From Rhodanobacter sp. C05 (lineage in GTDB: Bacteria; Pseudomonadota; Gammaproteobacteria; Xanthomonadales; Rhodanobacteraceae): 64,000 nucleotides of DNA. Of this stretch, positions 46,019-54,808 are shown piece after piece. Each line of letters opens with the position of its first letter. The stretch's first letter is position 1. Position numbers and translations under genes: made by a program. The stretch spans positions 62,001 to 126,000 of the forward strand of contig NZ_MUNQ01000020.1 of NCBI RefSeq assembly GCF_002001165.1. Direction: 5' to 3'. The notes beneath the pieces were generated by a model that worked only from the letters and a program-made list of their open reading frames with translations, was not told the DNA's origin and did not search any database.

Positions 46019-48804
46019 GCATATGTCCCACCACCACCGAGCAATTGTGCGGCTGTTGCACCGGCGTGACGATGGAGACGCCGGAATTTATCGGCAATCG
46101 TCCCGCACTGCCGGCCATTGCTTACCGGGTCGGGCGCTACGCCACCTTCGATGCCAGCATGCTGGCGTGTCTGTCGCAATCGACCTACACGCCGATGACC
46201 TTGCTGCGTACGCGTGACTCCGGCGACTTCACGATTGGATTGCTCGACAGCTGGGCAGGCGTGCTGGATATCCTGACCTTCTATCAGGAGCGCTTTGCCA
46301 ACGAAGCGTATCTGCGCACGGCCATCGATCGGCGCTCGGTGTTCGAACTGTCGCGGCTGATCGGCTACGTGCCGTCGCCCGGCGTCTCGGCCACGGACGT
46401 GCTTGCCTTTACCTTGTCGGATGCACCCGGATCGCCGGACAACGTGGTGATCCCCGCCGGCACGCGCGTGCAAAGCGTGCCCGGTCCCAATCAGACGCCA
46501 CAGGTGTTCGAGACGTCGACGGCGATCACCGCGCTGATCGGTTACAACGCCTTGCCCGCGCAAACCTCGCAGGCCTGGGTGTCGGCCGGCAAAGACAGCA
46601 GTACCTGGATTCAAGGTACCGCCAACAGCATCAATGTCGGCGATGTTCTGCTGTTCGTAAAAGCGACCAACGGCGTCGCCAACAACGCCGGTCCCGCCGA
46701 AAAGCACACCGTCGTCGCAGTCAATCCGGATTCGACCAACGGCATCACGCAACTGGTATGGGATGGCACGCTCTCGGCCAGTTTTCCGGCGGGTACGACG
46801 GCCGCTCAACTTTGCCTGTATGTGTTCCGCAAGAAGGCGGCGCTGTACGGCGTACAAGCACCGGCACCCGGCACGTTTCCGTCCTCGACGCTGACTTATA
46901 TCGCCGGTCATCCGTCCTCGCCCAGCGATGACTGGAACTACGACAGCTATACGGCCAACAGCGACAGCTTGAATCTCGATGCCGCGTATACCGGCTTATT
47001 GGCGGCGGCAGGCACCACGCAGTGGGCGCTGTTGACCAGCAGCAAGGTTGGCGACGCCATCTTGCGTGTGACTTCCGCCTCCGAATCCAATCCCAATCGC
47101 TACACCTTGACCACCAAAACGAGTCGGCTTACTTTCCAATTGGGCCAGCTGCCGGGCGGCGGCACCTCCGCATCGGCGCTCAATGCCGCCCTGGTCGATT
47201 TCGAAAAAGACACGCGCAATGTCACCGTTTACATACAAACCACGCCGCTGAAGCTGGCCGATCTGCCGGTCATCGCATGGAGCGGTACGTATCCGACGCA
47301 AAGCGGCATGGTCGCGCCGGTCGGCGGCAGTTCGCTTGCGATCGGCGGCGGTCAACAGATTGCCGTGGGTCAGCCGATCGGCATTTCCGGCAGGCGTGCG
47401 CGAGTGCAAGTGTTGCCCGGTGCCGCTGCCAGCTTTGCACCGGCACAATCCTCCGCCAGCTTGACCGTTTCGGACAACCAGGTATTCCTGATCGATGCCT
47501 ATCCGCCAACAGCGGGCAGCACCAGTGGCGTGTCGTTGTGGAGCGTTATTACCGTCAGCGGTGCAAGCGGCACGCTCCGGCTCAACGACAACTATGTCCT
47601 GCTGGTTCCGTCGGACAAAAACGATCCGGCCACCAGCGAAGCGAACGACGTCAGCACCACTACGGTCGATGGCGATATCACCACGCTGGCGCTTGGAAAC
47701 GCGTTAACGCGCCTGTATGACGCCACCACGGTAAACGTCAATGCCAACGCGGTAAACGCGAGCAATGGCGAAACCGTGCAGGAATTGCTGGGCTCCGGCG
47801 ACGCGACCAATGCGGCGCTCACGTTTACCTTGAAGCAATCGCCGTTGACCTATGCCTCCTCGACCGGCGCCAATGGCACGCAATCCACCTTGCAGGTGTG
47901 GGTCAACAATATTCAATGGCACGAGGTACCCAACCTGCTGAGTTCGGGGCCGACGGACCGCGTGTTTGTCACGCGTGTCAATCAAACCGGTTTCACCGTG
48001 GTGCAGTTTGGCGATGGCGCCAACGGTGCGCGTACGCCGACCGGTCAGATGAATATCCGCGCGGTCTACCGCAAAGGTATCGGTAGTGCCGGCATGGTAG
48101 CGGCGGGACAGTTGTCGCAACCGCTGGATCGACCACAGGGCCTGCGCACGGTGACCAACCCCGGCGCCGCAGCCGGCGGTGCCGATCCCGCTACCGCCGA
48201 TGATGCACGTGCCAGTGCGCCGTTGCCGACGTTGACGATCGGTCGCGTGGTGTCGCTGGAGGATTACCAGAATTATGCGCTGAACTTCGGCGGCATCGCC
48301 AAAGCGACCGCGTCATGGACCTTCTTCAACGGCACCCGCGGTGTGTTTCTTACGGTGGCGGGGGCGAACGGCGCCACCTTCGAACCTACCGATACGGTGA
48401 TTCTCAATCTGATCGATTCGCTGCACAAATACGGCAACAAATACGTTCCGCTCTACGTCGCGTCGTATGACCCGGTGTTGTTCCAGGTTGGCGCAAACAT
48501 AAAGATCGACGACGACAATTACGACCCCACTCTGGTGCTGGCCCAGGCATGGCAAAACCTCGTGGCAGCCTTCGCCTTCGCGCAATGCCAGCTCGCGCAG
48601 AATGTGGCGGCCAGCGACATTGTCGAGATCGTGCAGCAAACACCCGGGGTGATTGCGCTGCAATTGACGGCCCTGTTCCTTAGCGGAAGCCCCAGCAGCA
48701 CCGTGCCCGCGCAGCTGTGCGCGGCGGGTGCGCTGCCGCCACAGGGCGCACAAATGCTGTTGCTGGACCCGGCTTGCCAGAACGCTATCGGAGCATGGAC
48801 ATGA
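46015..48804 (+). CDS. Baseplate assembly protein J-like, second copy (929 aa)
   Basis: A second large J-like wedge protein. Shared blocks are RPALPAIAYRVGRYATFDASM, LLDSWAGVLDILTFYQERFANEAYLRTA and, toward the end, GAAAGGADPATADDARASAP with VSLEDYQNYALNFGGIAKA. A region of about 350 residues between these blocks is Thr/Ser/Ala-rich and beta-predicted, possibly a peripheral arm. The pair of J-like proteins implies a heterodimeric wedge, as in T4 gp6/gp7 and Afp11/Afp12. Start and stop are in ATGA overlaps. Confidence 0.9.
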   Translation: MSICPTTTEQLCGCCTGVTMETPEFIGNRPALPAIAYRVGRYATFDASMLACLSQSTYTPMTLLRTRDSGDFTIGLLDSWAGVLDILTFYQERFANEAYLRTAIDRRSVFELSRLIGYVPSPGVSATDVLAFTLSDAPGSPDNVVIPAGTRVQSVPGPNQTPQVFETSTAITALIGYNALPAQTSQAWVSAGKDSSTWIQGTANSINVGDVLLFVKATNGVANNAGPAEKHTVVAVNPDSTNGITQLVWDGTLSASFPAGTTAAQLCLYVFRKKAALYGVQAPAPGTFPSSTLTYIAGHPSSPSDDWNYDSYTANSDSLNLDAAYTGLLAAAGTTQWALLTSSKVGDAILRVTSASESNPNRYTLTTKTSRLTFQLGQLPGGGTSASALNAALVDFEKDTRNVTVYIQTTPLKLADLPVIAWSGTYPTQSGMVAPVGGSSLAIGGGQQIAVGQPIGISGRRARVQVLPGAAASFAPAQSSASLTVSDNQVFLIDAYPPTAGSTSGVSLWSVITVSGASGTLRLNDNYVLLVPSDKNDPATSEANDVSTTTVDGDITTLALGNALTRLYDATTVNVNANAVNASNGETVQELLGSGDATNAALTFTLKQSPLTYASSTGANGTQSTLQVWVNNIQWHEVPNLLSSGPTDRVFVTRVNQTGFTVVQFGDGANGARTPTGQMNIRAVYRKGIGSAGMVAAGQLSQPLDRPQGLRTVTNPGAAAGGADPATADDARASAPLPTLTIGRVVSLEDYQNYALNFGGIAKATASWTFFNGTRGVFLTVAGANGATFEPTDTVILNLIDSLHKYGNKYVPLYVASYDPVLFQVGANIKIDDDNYDPTLVLAQAWQNLVAAFAFAQCQLAQNVAASDIVEIVQQTPGVIALQLTALFLSGSPSSTVPAQLCAAGALPPQGAQMLLLDPACQNAIGAWT

Positions 48805-51095
48805 GCCTGGACGCGGCCGATCTGTTTGCCCTGCTACCCGCGGTTTATCGTACGCGCGATGCCGCCAATGGTGGTCCGTTGCAGGCGCTGTACGAAGTGG
48901 TGGCGACGCAAGCCGGCATTGTCGAAGACAATATCGAACAGCTTTACGACGATCAGTTTGTCGAGACCTGCATGCCGTGGGTCATTCCCTATATCGGCGA
49001 CCTGATCGGCTACAACTCGATTTATCAAACGGCGCTGGGGCTGGACAGCCGTGCCGAAGTGGCCAACACCATCGGCTATCGCCGCCGCAAAGGCACGCCG
49101 ATTGCCTTGCAGCAAATGGATACCGATGTATCCGGTCGTGCAGTCGTGGTGGTGGAAGAATTCAAGCGACTGATCACAACCCAAAGCATGCGCCTGCCAC
49201 GCCCGCATCATGCGGCCTGCATCGATGTGCGGCGTAACGACATCCTGGATAATTTAGGCGATACCGCGTTCGACAAGAGCAATCGCATGCTGGATGTCCG
49301 GCGTATCGCACCGCGCATTTGCACGGTCAGCGATCCGGACCCGGCGCCGCTGGATATCGCGTTGCATGGCCCCGGGCGTTTCAATGTGCCGGATATCGCC
49401 GTGCATCTGTGGCGCTGGAAAGCCTGGCAGCTGACCCAGTCACCCGCGTTTGCCGTGGACGCACGACGCTTCCGCTTCAATGCGATTGGTTTGGATACGC
49501 CGCTATTTACACCGCTGGTACCGGAAACCACGCCGTTCAGTCGCATCAATACGCGCATGGATGTGCCACAACCGATACGCCGAGGCGAATTCACGCGGCA
49601 TGTCGCCGATTTCTACGGTTCCAGCATGATGCTGCATGCCGACGGTGTCGCCATCGATGTCACGCAGATATGTTGCGCGAATCTGGCCGACAATCCTGGT
49701 GGCAACTGGTGCAACGTGCCTGCGGGGATGGTGGCGATCGATCCGGAACTCGGTCGCATTCAATTCGCACCCGATCTGACTCCGCCGCAATCGCTGCGCG
49801 TGACGTACTACTACGGCTTTCCTGCGGCGATTGGCGGTGGACCGTACGATCGCACCGGCAGTCTTGGCGAAGAAGTACCGACCGAGAGTCCCGCGCTGGC
49901 AAATTTCTTTGCGATGGTCGGCACACCCGAATTCCCCGATCTCGCCACCGCGGTCGCGCAATGGAATCTGCAACCCGGCGGCGGCACTGGCGTCATCGTG
50001 CTGCCGGGCTTTGAACGCTATGCGATCGATCTGACCGGTGCCAACGCCATTGCGCTTGCATCGGGCAGCACATTGGCGATTGCTGCGGGTGTTGCATTGC
50101 CGACCAGCGGTGGGCACGACATCATCTGGGATAACGCGTATGTGACCTTGCTCGGCAATATCGAGATCACCGGTTCACCGCCACCGCCGATGCCCGAGGG
50201 TGAAGTAGCGCCTGCCGGCCAATTGATCATCAACGGCTTGCTGATCGAAGGTCAGCTTGCGCTCGATGGGGCGACGGTCGCGGTGCAGGTATCCGATTGC
50301 ACGCTGGTGCCCGGGCTTGGCGCCGCCAATCCGGGCTTGTCGCCATGCGAGCCAAGCATTGTCATCGACAACGACGCGACGCTATGCATGACGCGTTGCA
50401 TTGCCGGTCCGATTGCCGCCAGCGCTGCGGGCAGCGTGCGCGTATGCAACAGCATCGTTGATGCCAATTCGCCCTGCTGCGTTGCCTATGTCGGCAACGA
50501 CGGCTATTCGGCCGGTGCCGATTTGCATATCGAGGACAGCACGATCATCGGCAAGGTACGCACGCGCACGATGCAGCTGGCCTCCAACACCATCTTCTTT
50601 GCACGACTGGGCCGTCACGATCCGTGGCCGGCTGCCTTGTGGTGCAGTCGTGTGCAAGTGGGCTGCATCCGCTTTTGCTCGCTCCCACGCGTGTCGATCA
50701 CGCCGCGCTGCTACGAGTGCCTGCCGCCCAATGCCGACAGCGCCTCGATCTTCGAACCGACCTTCATCACCCTGCGTTACGGCCACCCTTCCTATGCGTT
50801 GCTTAGCGGCGACGTACCGATGGCGGTATGGCATGGCGCCGATAACGGCTCGCAGATGGGTGTGTATTACCAGATTCAGGAAACCGAGGCGGTCGCCAAT
50901 GTGCAGATCCGCACGCCGGAATATCTGCCGGTGATGCTTGAAAGCGGCATTTTTTTGCATCCGTCACAGCCGTTGCTGCGTTCGAATCCGGCGCCCTTCT
51001 CCTATTACGGCTACAGCGGACCGATAGCTAGTTGCTGCGGTGATGAAGTGGACGAGCTGACTGGCGTCCCCGGCATCGGCGTCGACCTGCTCTAA
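48801..51095 (+). CDS. Tail protein I-like wedge with a Cys-rich beta-helix-like C-terminus (764 aa)
   Basis: The N-terminal 200 residues match phage tail protein I and its eCIS relatives: LFALLPAVYRTRDAANGGPL, ETCMPWVIPYIGDLIGYN and NTIGYRRRKGTPIALQQMD. From about 390 onward short repeating strands (LLGNIEITGSPPPPM; INGLLIEGQLALDGATV; DLHIEDSTIIGK) look like a right-handed beta helix, interspersed with at least ten cysteines. Such a helix is usual in fibres and carbohydrate-binding parts, so the protein could combine wedge and receptor-binding functions. The ATG at 48801 is chosen for its ATGA overlap. A gap of 67 bases follows. Confidence 0.85.
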   Translation: MSLDAADLFALLPAVYRTRDAANGGPLQALYEVVATQAGIVEDNIEQLYDDQFVETCMPWVIPYIGDLIGYNSIYQTALGLDSRAEVANTIGYRRRKGTPIALQQMDTDVSGRAVVVVEEFKRLITTQSMRLPRPHHAACIDVRRNDILDNLGDTAFDKSNRMLDVRRIAPRICTVSDPDPAPLDIALHGPGRFNVPDIAVHLWRWKAWQLTQSPAFAVDARRFRFNAIGLDTPLFTPLVPETTPFSRINTRMDVPQPIRRGEFTRHVADFYGSSMMLHADGVAIDVTQICCANLADNPGGNWCNVPAGMVAIDPELGRIQFAPDLTPPQSLRVTYYYGFPAAIGGGPYDRTGSLGEEVPTESPALANFFAMVGTPEFPDLATAVAQWNLQPGGGTGVIVLPGFERYAIDLTGANAIALASGSTLAIAAGVALPTSGGHDIIWDNAYVTLLGNIEITGSPPPPMPEGEVAPAGQLIINGLLIEGQLALDGATVAVQVSDCTLVPGLGAANPGLSPCEPSIVIDNDATLCMTRCIAGPIAASAAGSVRVCNSIVDANSPCCVAYVGNDGYSAGADLHIEDSTIIGKVRTRTMQLASNTIFFARLGRHDPWPAALWCSRVQVGCIRFCSLPRVSITPRCYECLPPNADSASIFEPTFITLRYGHPSYALLSGDVPMAVWHGADNGSQMGVYYQIQETEAVANVQIRTPEYLPVMLESGIFLHPSQPLLRSNPAPFSYYGYSGPIASCCGDEVDELTGVPGIGVDLL

Positions 51096-51162
51096 ACCCC
51101 GATTCAATCGCAAAACATTGATCGCATGACTCACGTAACACGAAAAGACAAAGGTGCAGGCC

Positions 51163-53898
51163 ATGAAAGGTGATTTCAGCCGGATCCGCTTCGAGCCGAA
51201 CAAGCATTACACGGATGTGCTCGATCAACAGGGGCGCATTGCCTACGATGCGGACCACAACGAGCAGCGCCTGATCGACGGGCATCGTCGCACCGTCGAG
51301 ACCATCGACGTGATCGGCGACTACGGTGCCCCGACGAACCATGCCGGTTTTGCGATCAGTGTTTCCAACGACAGCATCAGCATCGGTGCTGGCCGTTATT
51401 ACGTGCATGGCCTGCTGTGCGAAAACCCCACCGCGCTGGACTACGACGATCAGCCATTCCTGATCCAGGGTAGCGACGTTACCGACATCAGCGACGTGCT
51501 TACCGAGATGCAGCGTTCGCAAAGCACGGGCTGCCTGCGCGTATATCTTGAAGTGTGGCAGCGCATGGTGACCGCGCTGGACGATAGCTGCCTGGGCGAG
51601 CCCGCGCTCGGTCAGGCCGATACCACCGTGCGCTTGCAGACGGTGTGGCGCGTGGTGGCGACGCCGGGCACTGCGGCATCCGCAGCAACCGATCCGCCGC
51701 ATATTTCAAACAAAACGTTCAAAGCCGAAAACGCTGCTTCGACCCAAACCTTTCGTGCCAACGCAGTGCATACGGGGACCACGACCAGCGCCACCAACGA
51801 GAGCACGTTCGATCAGGAATTTGCCGCGATCGACAAGGCGTTGCGCGCCGACCCTTCGCTGAGCATGAGCGACATCGCCGCATTCGAAAATCAGGCCAGC
51901 GCGGGGCGCAGCAAAAGCCAGTGCAGCTGCGATGCGATGTACAGGGAGAAACCCGCTCCACATAGCGGCACGTTAAGCGCGCAGGTCGCCGAAAACGGCG
52001 GCGGTTGCGGCTGCCAGCCGATTCCCGCCGCGGGATACACCGGGCAGGAAAATCAGCTTTACCGGGTCGAGATACATCAATCCGGCACGCTGGCGACGGC
52101 CACTTTGAAATGGTCGCGCGAAAACGCTTCGGTGGTTGCCGCGGTACTTTCCGTTTCCGGCAACAAGGTGACGGTAAACAGTCTTGGTCCCGATGCCAAT
52201 CTGGGCTTTCAGGAAAATCAGTGGGTGGAGATCAGCGACGATACCGGTCTGTTCGGTGTCACCGCGAACCAGTCCGGTCAGTTGTATCAGATCCAGCATA
52301 TCGATCGTCCGTCGCTGACCTTGACCATGTCCACCACCGTTTCACCGGTCGATACCACGCGCAACGCGCGCATGCGCCGCTGGGACCAGAGCGGCACCCC
52401 TGCTACGGCCACGGGCATTCCCATTTCGAGTAGCTGGATCGATCTCGAAAATGGCATCCAGGTCTGTTTCGGCAGTGGCGATTACGTCGCTGGCGATGCG
52501 TGGACCATTCCTGCGCGCAGCGCCACCGGGCAAATCGACTGGCCACCGTGCGGCAGCAACGGCAATCCGTTCCAGCCGCCGTTCTACGCACATATTTATC
52601 GCGCGCCGCTGGCATGCATCCATTTCGACCCTGATATCGCAAGAAGCGGGAACGGACCGTTTGAAATCGACGACTGTCGGCGGATTTTCCCCACCCTTGC
52701 CGACCTCGGCGGTTTCGTCAACGCGAACGCGTTGCATATCACCGACATCAACTGGTTGAACGACGATGTGATGACCTTCGATGCGCTGCTGAAGAATGGT
52801 CTGGTCGCCACGTTCGACAATGTACCGACCAGCCCCTTGTCGCCGGCGACCTTCATCGTGACGTTGGAAACGCCGATGGAATTGAACACCGCCAACTATG
52901 CGACCACGGCGACGCTCACGGGCGAGTCGAATAAGGTATTCGAAAAGAAGGTGAATACTGGCACACAGGCAGGCGCCGCTGATGCGACGGTCGGTCAATG
53001 GGGCGGCCTGTCGTTGCAGACACCAACCGTGGTTCGCACGCCGTTTATCCTCGACTCGACGTTGACGTATCAAGACGACACTATTGCCTGGTCGTTGCCG
53101 TCGACCGACGTATCGCTCCGTCAGCGCTTGCAGCTTGAGGCGATCAACGCGGCATTGATTCCCTGGGCCAATCGCGGCACGCCGGTGCGCGTGCGGGTGA
53201 AACTGGCAGGGCATGGGATGTACGCGTCGGAGTCGGGCAAGCAGCTTTATCTGGACGGTCAGGCATTTGGCAATTCAGTCAGCAGTGCGGGTGAAAATCG
53301 CCAGCGGATCGATCTGAATTTCCCAACCGGCAACGATCAGCGCGCGAGCGACTTCGAAAGCTGGTTCTATCTGTATCCGGCGCTGGAAGTGGAAGGCGTC
53401 GCTTTTACGTACAGCGAGGTGATTCTCAATTCCGCCGGCTCCATTCTCAGCACCGTTCCGACCTCCGCTGCCAAGCCGATTGTCCAGAACGCCACCATCG
53501 CCCTGAATTATGCAGCGGTCGAAGCCACCACGATTCAGTTGTCGATGTCCGGCGATGCAGATGTCGCCAGCATGCCGTCGCAGGTCAACGTTGCCGCCGG
53601 CGATGCGCAGGTGACGGTAGCGGTGACCTTCAATGGACCGCCGACCAGCGAAAAAATGAAGTTTGTGCTGACCGCGTCGATGCCTTCGAGCCTGGGTGAA
53701 GCCACCTCGAAGACGGCATCGTTCACGGTGGCTGTGCGTGGCGAAAAAGCCACCACTCCGAAAAGCGCAACGCCTGCTCCTACTTCGAAAGCGCCGACGC
53801 AGGTCAAGGCGAACGCAACTCGTGAACCCACCGCGGCACCCGCCCCAGCGCCCACCAAGAAAACATCCGCGACCACCACCAAGCGTAAGCGGGGCTGA
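51163..53898 (+). CDS. DUF6519-like eCIS protein with a Lys/Pro/Thr-rich tail (911 aa)
   Basis: A large protein, partly resembling the DUF6519 family associated with eCIS: MKGDFSRIRFEPNKHYTDVL, QQGRIAYDADHNEQRLID and GAGRYYVHGLLCENP. It has further beta-rich parts, including segments that include SRENASVVAAVLSVSGNKVTV and GDAWTIPARSATGQIDWPP. From about residue 860 the protein ends in a basic, low-complexity tail (KKTSATTTKRKRG). Role is probably in the baseplate or its outer rim. The ATG at 51163 has an AAAGG site eight bases upstream; an earlier in-frame GTG lacks one. It follows the wedge gene after a short untranslated gap, so it may be translated independently. Confidence 0.8.
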   Translation: MKGDFSRIRFEPNKHYTDVLDQQGRIAYDADHNEQRLIDGHRRTVETIDVIGDYGAPTNHAGFAISVSNDSISIGAGRYYVHGLLCENPTALDYDDQPFLIQGSDVTDISDVLTEMQRSQSTGCLRVYLEVWQRMVTALDDSCLGEPALGQADTTVRLQTVWRVVATPGTAASAATDPPHISNKTFKAENAASTQTFRANAVHTGTTTSATNESTFDQEFAAIDKALRADPSLSMSDIAAFENQASAGRSKSQCSCDAMYREKPAPHSGTLSAQVAENGGGCGCQPIPAAGYTGQENQLYRVEIHQSGTLATATLKWSRENASVVAAVLSVSGNKVTVNSLGPDANLGFQENQWVEISDDTGLFGVTANQSGQLYQIQHIDRPSLTLTMSTTVSPVDTTRNARMRRWDQSGTPATATGIPISSSWIDLENGIQVCFGSGDYVAGDAWTIPARSATGQIDWPPCGSNGNPFQPPFYAHIYRAPLACIHFDPDIARSGNGPFEIDDCRRIFPTLADLGGFVNANALHITDINWLNDDVMTFDALLKNGLVATFDNVPTSPLSPATFIVTLETPMELNTANYATTATLTGESNKVFEKKVNTGTQAGAADATVGQWGGLSLQTPTVVRTPFILDSTLTYQDDTIAWSLPSTDVSLRQRLQLEAINAALIPWANRGTPVRVRVKLAGHGMYASESGKQLYLDGQAFGNSVSSAGENRQRIDLNFPTGNDQRASDFESWFYLYPALEVEGVAFTYSEVILNSAGSILSTVPTSAAKPIVQNATIALNYAAVEATTIQLSMSGDADVASMPSQVNVAAGDAQVTVAVTFNGPPTSEKMKFVLTASMPSSLGEATSKTASFTVAVRGEKATTPKSATPAPTSKAPTQVKANATREPTAAPAPAPTKKTSATTTKRKRG

Positions 53899-53901
53899 CT
53901 C

Positions 53902-54807
53902 ATGCGCGCCGTCTGGTCGTTCTGGAGCAAACCGTTTCTGGCCCGCCAGGGACGGACGTGGCGTGAGCCACAGCATCACCTCCTTGCCTGGGGCTTGTCC
54001 TTGCGTTTGGCGCGTAAGCACTATCCCGAAACGGTGTTGATCACCGATACGGCAGGCAAGCGTCTGCTGGTAGATCAACTGGGCCTGGAGTTCGGTGACG
54101 TAAGCACCGAGCTCGATGCCTTGCGTCATGAAGAGCACGGCTGGTGGGCACTGGGCAAACTCTATGCGTACAGCATGCAGGATCGCCCCTTCATCCACCT
54201 CGATACCGACGTGTTCATGTGGAAGTCGCTCCCGCCAAGCGTCGCCAATGCGCCGGTGTTTGCGCAGTCGCCGGAGTTTCATCCGCCACTCGATGTATGG
54301 TGCAGCCCTTCCGGAGTGGAAGCGGCATTCGCCAAACATGGCTTGCCAGTGCCGGTGGAATGGGAATGGTCACGCTCACTCGGCGAGCCTGCCTATCGCG
54401 AAGAAAACTGCGGCATCGTCGGCGGTCAGCGCGTGGATTTTCTACGCCATTTTGCCGAAGTTGGATTGAAGATGGTGCGGGATCCGGTCAATGCACCGGC
54501 GTGGCAAGAGCTGCCGAACAAAGACGGTTACAACATGATGGTGGAACAACTGCTGTTATCCACTTGCCTGGATTATCACCGCCATCACCCCGAATCGCCG
54601 TATCGCGGCGTGTACGTCAAATACCTTTTTCCGAGCTGGGGCGATGCGTTTGACCCAGCAAAAACGGCGCAGGCTGGCTACACCCATTTGCTCGGCACCA
54701 GCAAAGGCGACGCGCGGGTAACCGATCGGCTGGAACGGCGTATGCAAAGCGAAGATCGCGACTTCTTCAAGCATTGCGTAAAACTCGGTCGGCGGATGAG
54801 TGCCTGA
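53902..54807 (+). CDS. GT-A-like glycosyltransferase candidate within the eCIS cluster
   Basis: A 301-residue protein. Start MRAVWSFWSKPFLARQG and the metal-binding-like triplet in FIHLDTDVFMWKSLPP suggest a GT-A nucleotide-sugar transferase; NCGIVGGQRVDFLRHF and NKDGYNMMVEQLLLS fit too. I associate this outline with the DUF6734 family but am not certain. There is no signal peptide or membrane helix. It starts three bases after the DUF6519-like gene and stops one base before the DUF4157-OmpA gene, so it is part of the same transcript. It may glycosylate particle components, or be cargo that modifies a target; the sequence cannot decide. Confidence 0.7.
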   Translation: MRAVWSFWSKPFLARQGRTWREPQHHLLAWGLSLRLARKHYPETVLITDTAGKRLLVDQLGLEFGDVSTELDALRHEEHGWWALGKLYAYSMQDRPFIHLDTDVFMWKSLPPSVANAPVFAQSPEFHPPLDVWCSPSGVEAAFAKHGLPVPVEWEWSRSLGEPAYREENCGIVGGQRVDFLRHFAEVGLKMVRDPVNAPAWQELPNKDGYNMMVEQLLLSTCLDYHRHHPESPYRGVYVKYLFPSWGDAFDPAKTAQAGYTHLLGTSKGDARVTDRLERRMQSEDRDFFKHCVKLGRRMSA

Positions 54808-54808
54808 G

